Part shown: positions 15,113 through 15,491 of the stretch, in pieces | Layout: each line of letters begins with the position of its first letter | Position numbering within the stretch: position 1 is the stretch's first letter | Source of the DNA: Bacteroidaceae bacterium | Lineage (GTDB): Bacteria > Bacteroidota > Bacteroidia > Bacteroidales > Bacteroidaceae | Length of the DNA stretch: 15,491 nt | Assembly: GCA_016292545.1 (NCBI GenBank) | Contig: JAEDIG010000056.1 | Coordinates: 1-15,491 of the forward strand | Reading direction: 5' to 3' | Program-made: the position numbers and the translations under genes | The notes under the pieces: generated by a model | Told to the model about the DNA's origin: nothing | The model's input: only the letters and a program-made list of their open reading frames with translations | Database searches by the model: none

Positions 15113-15491
15113 CTAATACATCATCCCGAACATCCACAGAGGTATCACGTTCAGGGCTCCATATTCGATGTCGTCCTTCACCACAAAGGCATTCTCCACC
15201 CCACGAATCTGCTTCTGTTTCTTGCTGCGGCCACCCACCTCGAAAGTGCGGTCGCCCACCATGAAGTCCGAAACGGGAGAGGTCACGGGATCGTCCGCCA
15301 CACGCAGCTGATTCATGAAGAACGTCTCGCGCACATTGCCCATCTCCGCATTGTCGGCCTTTGCCAGCGCATAGATCAGGTTCGTATTCTCCAGATACAC
15401 CTTGTCCACCTTCCCCAGCGAACGCACACCAGTCGTCCGGTCACGGAGCTGGGTGATCAGACCCGCCTCCTCGATGTACAACAGATAGTCA
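15113..15491 (-). CDS. AAA-family ATPase with DUF4143, C-terminal part (cut by window edge)
   Basis: The minus-strand frame is open to the window edge, so this is the 3' part of a longer gene: 125 complete codons plus the stop. An apparent TTG start at 15481 is not real, because the preceding in-frame codons read D-Y-L-L straight into YIEEAGLI. Residues resemble the C-terminal region of the widespread Bacteroidales AAA/DUF4143 proteins: YIEEAGLI, VYLENTNLIYAL, NVRETFFMNQLR, FMVGDRTFEVGG and AFVVKDDIEYG. The DUF4143 end of these proteins has a nuclease-like fold, but the cellular role is not established. The P-loop would be outside the window. This gene family is often present in many copies per genome. 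Confidence 0.75.
   Translation of the reverse strand, partial: DYLLYIEEAGLITQLRDRTTGVRSLGKVDKVYLENTNLIYALAKADNAEMGNVRETFFMNQLRVADDPVTSPVSDFMVGDRTFEVGGRSKKQKQIRGVENAFVVKDDIEYGALNVIPLWMFGMMY

Noticed and set aside
15479..15481. TTG codon as the start of the right-edge ATPase gene
   Set aside because: The frame stays open to the window edge with residues fitting the family (D-Y-L-L before YIEE), so the true start is outside the window.

Overview
The window looks like chromosomal DNA from a Bacteroidales bacterium of moderately high GC, possibly Prevotellaceae-like. Three observations support this. The promoters are of the Bacteroidetes type (TAnnTTTG at -7, one with a clear TTTG 19 bases upstream). 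The proteins read like Bacteroidales orthologues. The order purH-mreB-mreC-mreD-mrdA-rodA is one I recall from Bacteroides. The genus is inference. Almost everything here is core housekeeping, and I see no phage, IS element, CRISPR array or toxin-antitoxin pair.

Layout. Bases 1-275 hold no recognisable gene but contain two strong stem-loops, the best candidate here for a non-coding RNA. Two minus-strand genes follow: glmM (phosphoglucosamine mutase), then nagA (N-acetylglucosamine-6-phosphate deacetylase), an amino-sugar pair feeding or recycling cell-wall and LPS precursors. Divergent from them on the plus strand is a secreted family 2 glycoside hydrolase. The shared intergenic region (2864-3041) carries back-to-back promoters with a small inverted repeat between them.

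From 5605 a promoter reads into a plus-strand operon. Its first gene is a stand-alone IMP cyclohydrolase, that is, PurH without its AICAR transformylase half. The elongasome genes follow: mreB, mreC (TTG start), mreD, mrdA (PBP2) and rodA. They are tightly packed, with 4- and 26-base overlaps at the last two junctions. Together they encode the cytoskeletal filament, its membrane scaffold, and the transpeptidase/glycosyltransferase pair that builds the lateral wall.

rodA converges on a second minus-strand operon with only 11 bases between stop codons. That operon runs from 15010 down to 12108: a membrane-anchored family 2 glycosyltransferase, radC, a DUF59/MIP18 (SufT-like) protein and an lpxH-like hydrolase for lipid A synthesis. 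At the right edge is the 3' part of a minus-strand AAA ATPase of the DUF4143-containing type, cut by the window boundary.

The points most worth a second look are the structured RNA-like element near the left edge, the split PurH, the enlarged RodA, and two inverted repeats at promoters. No gene-free stretch exceeds 300 bases.
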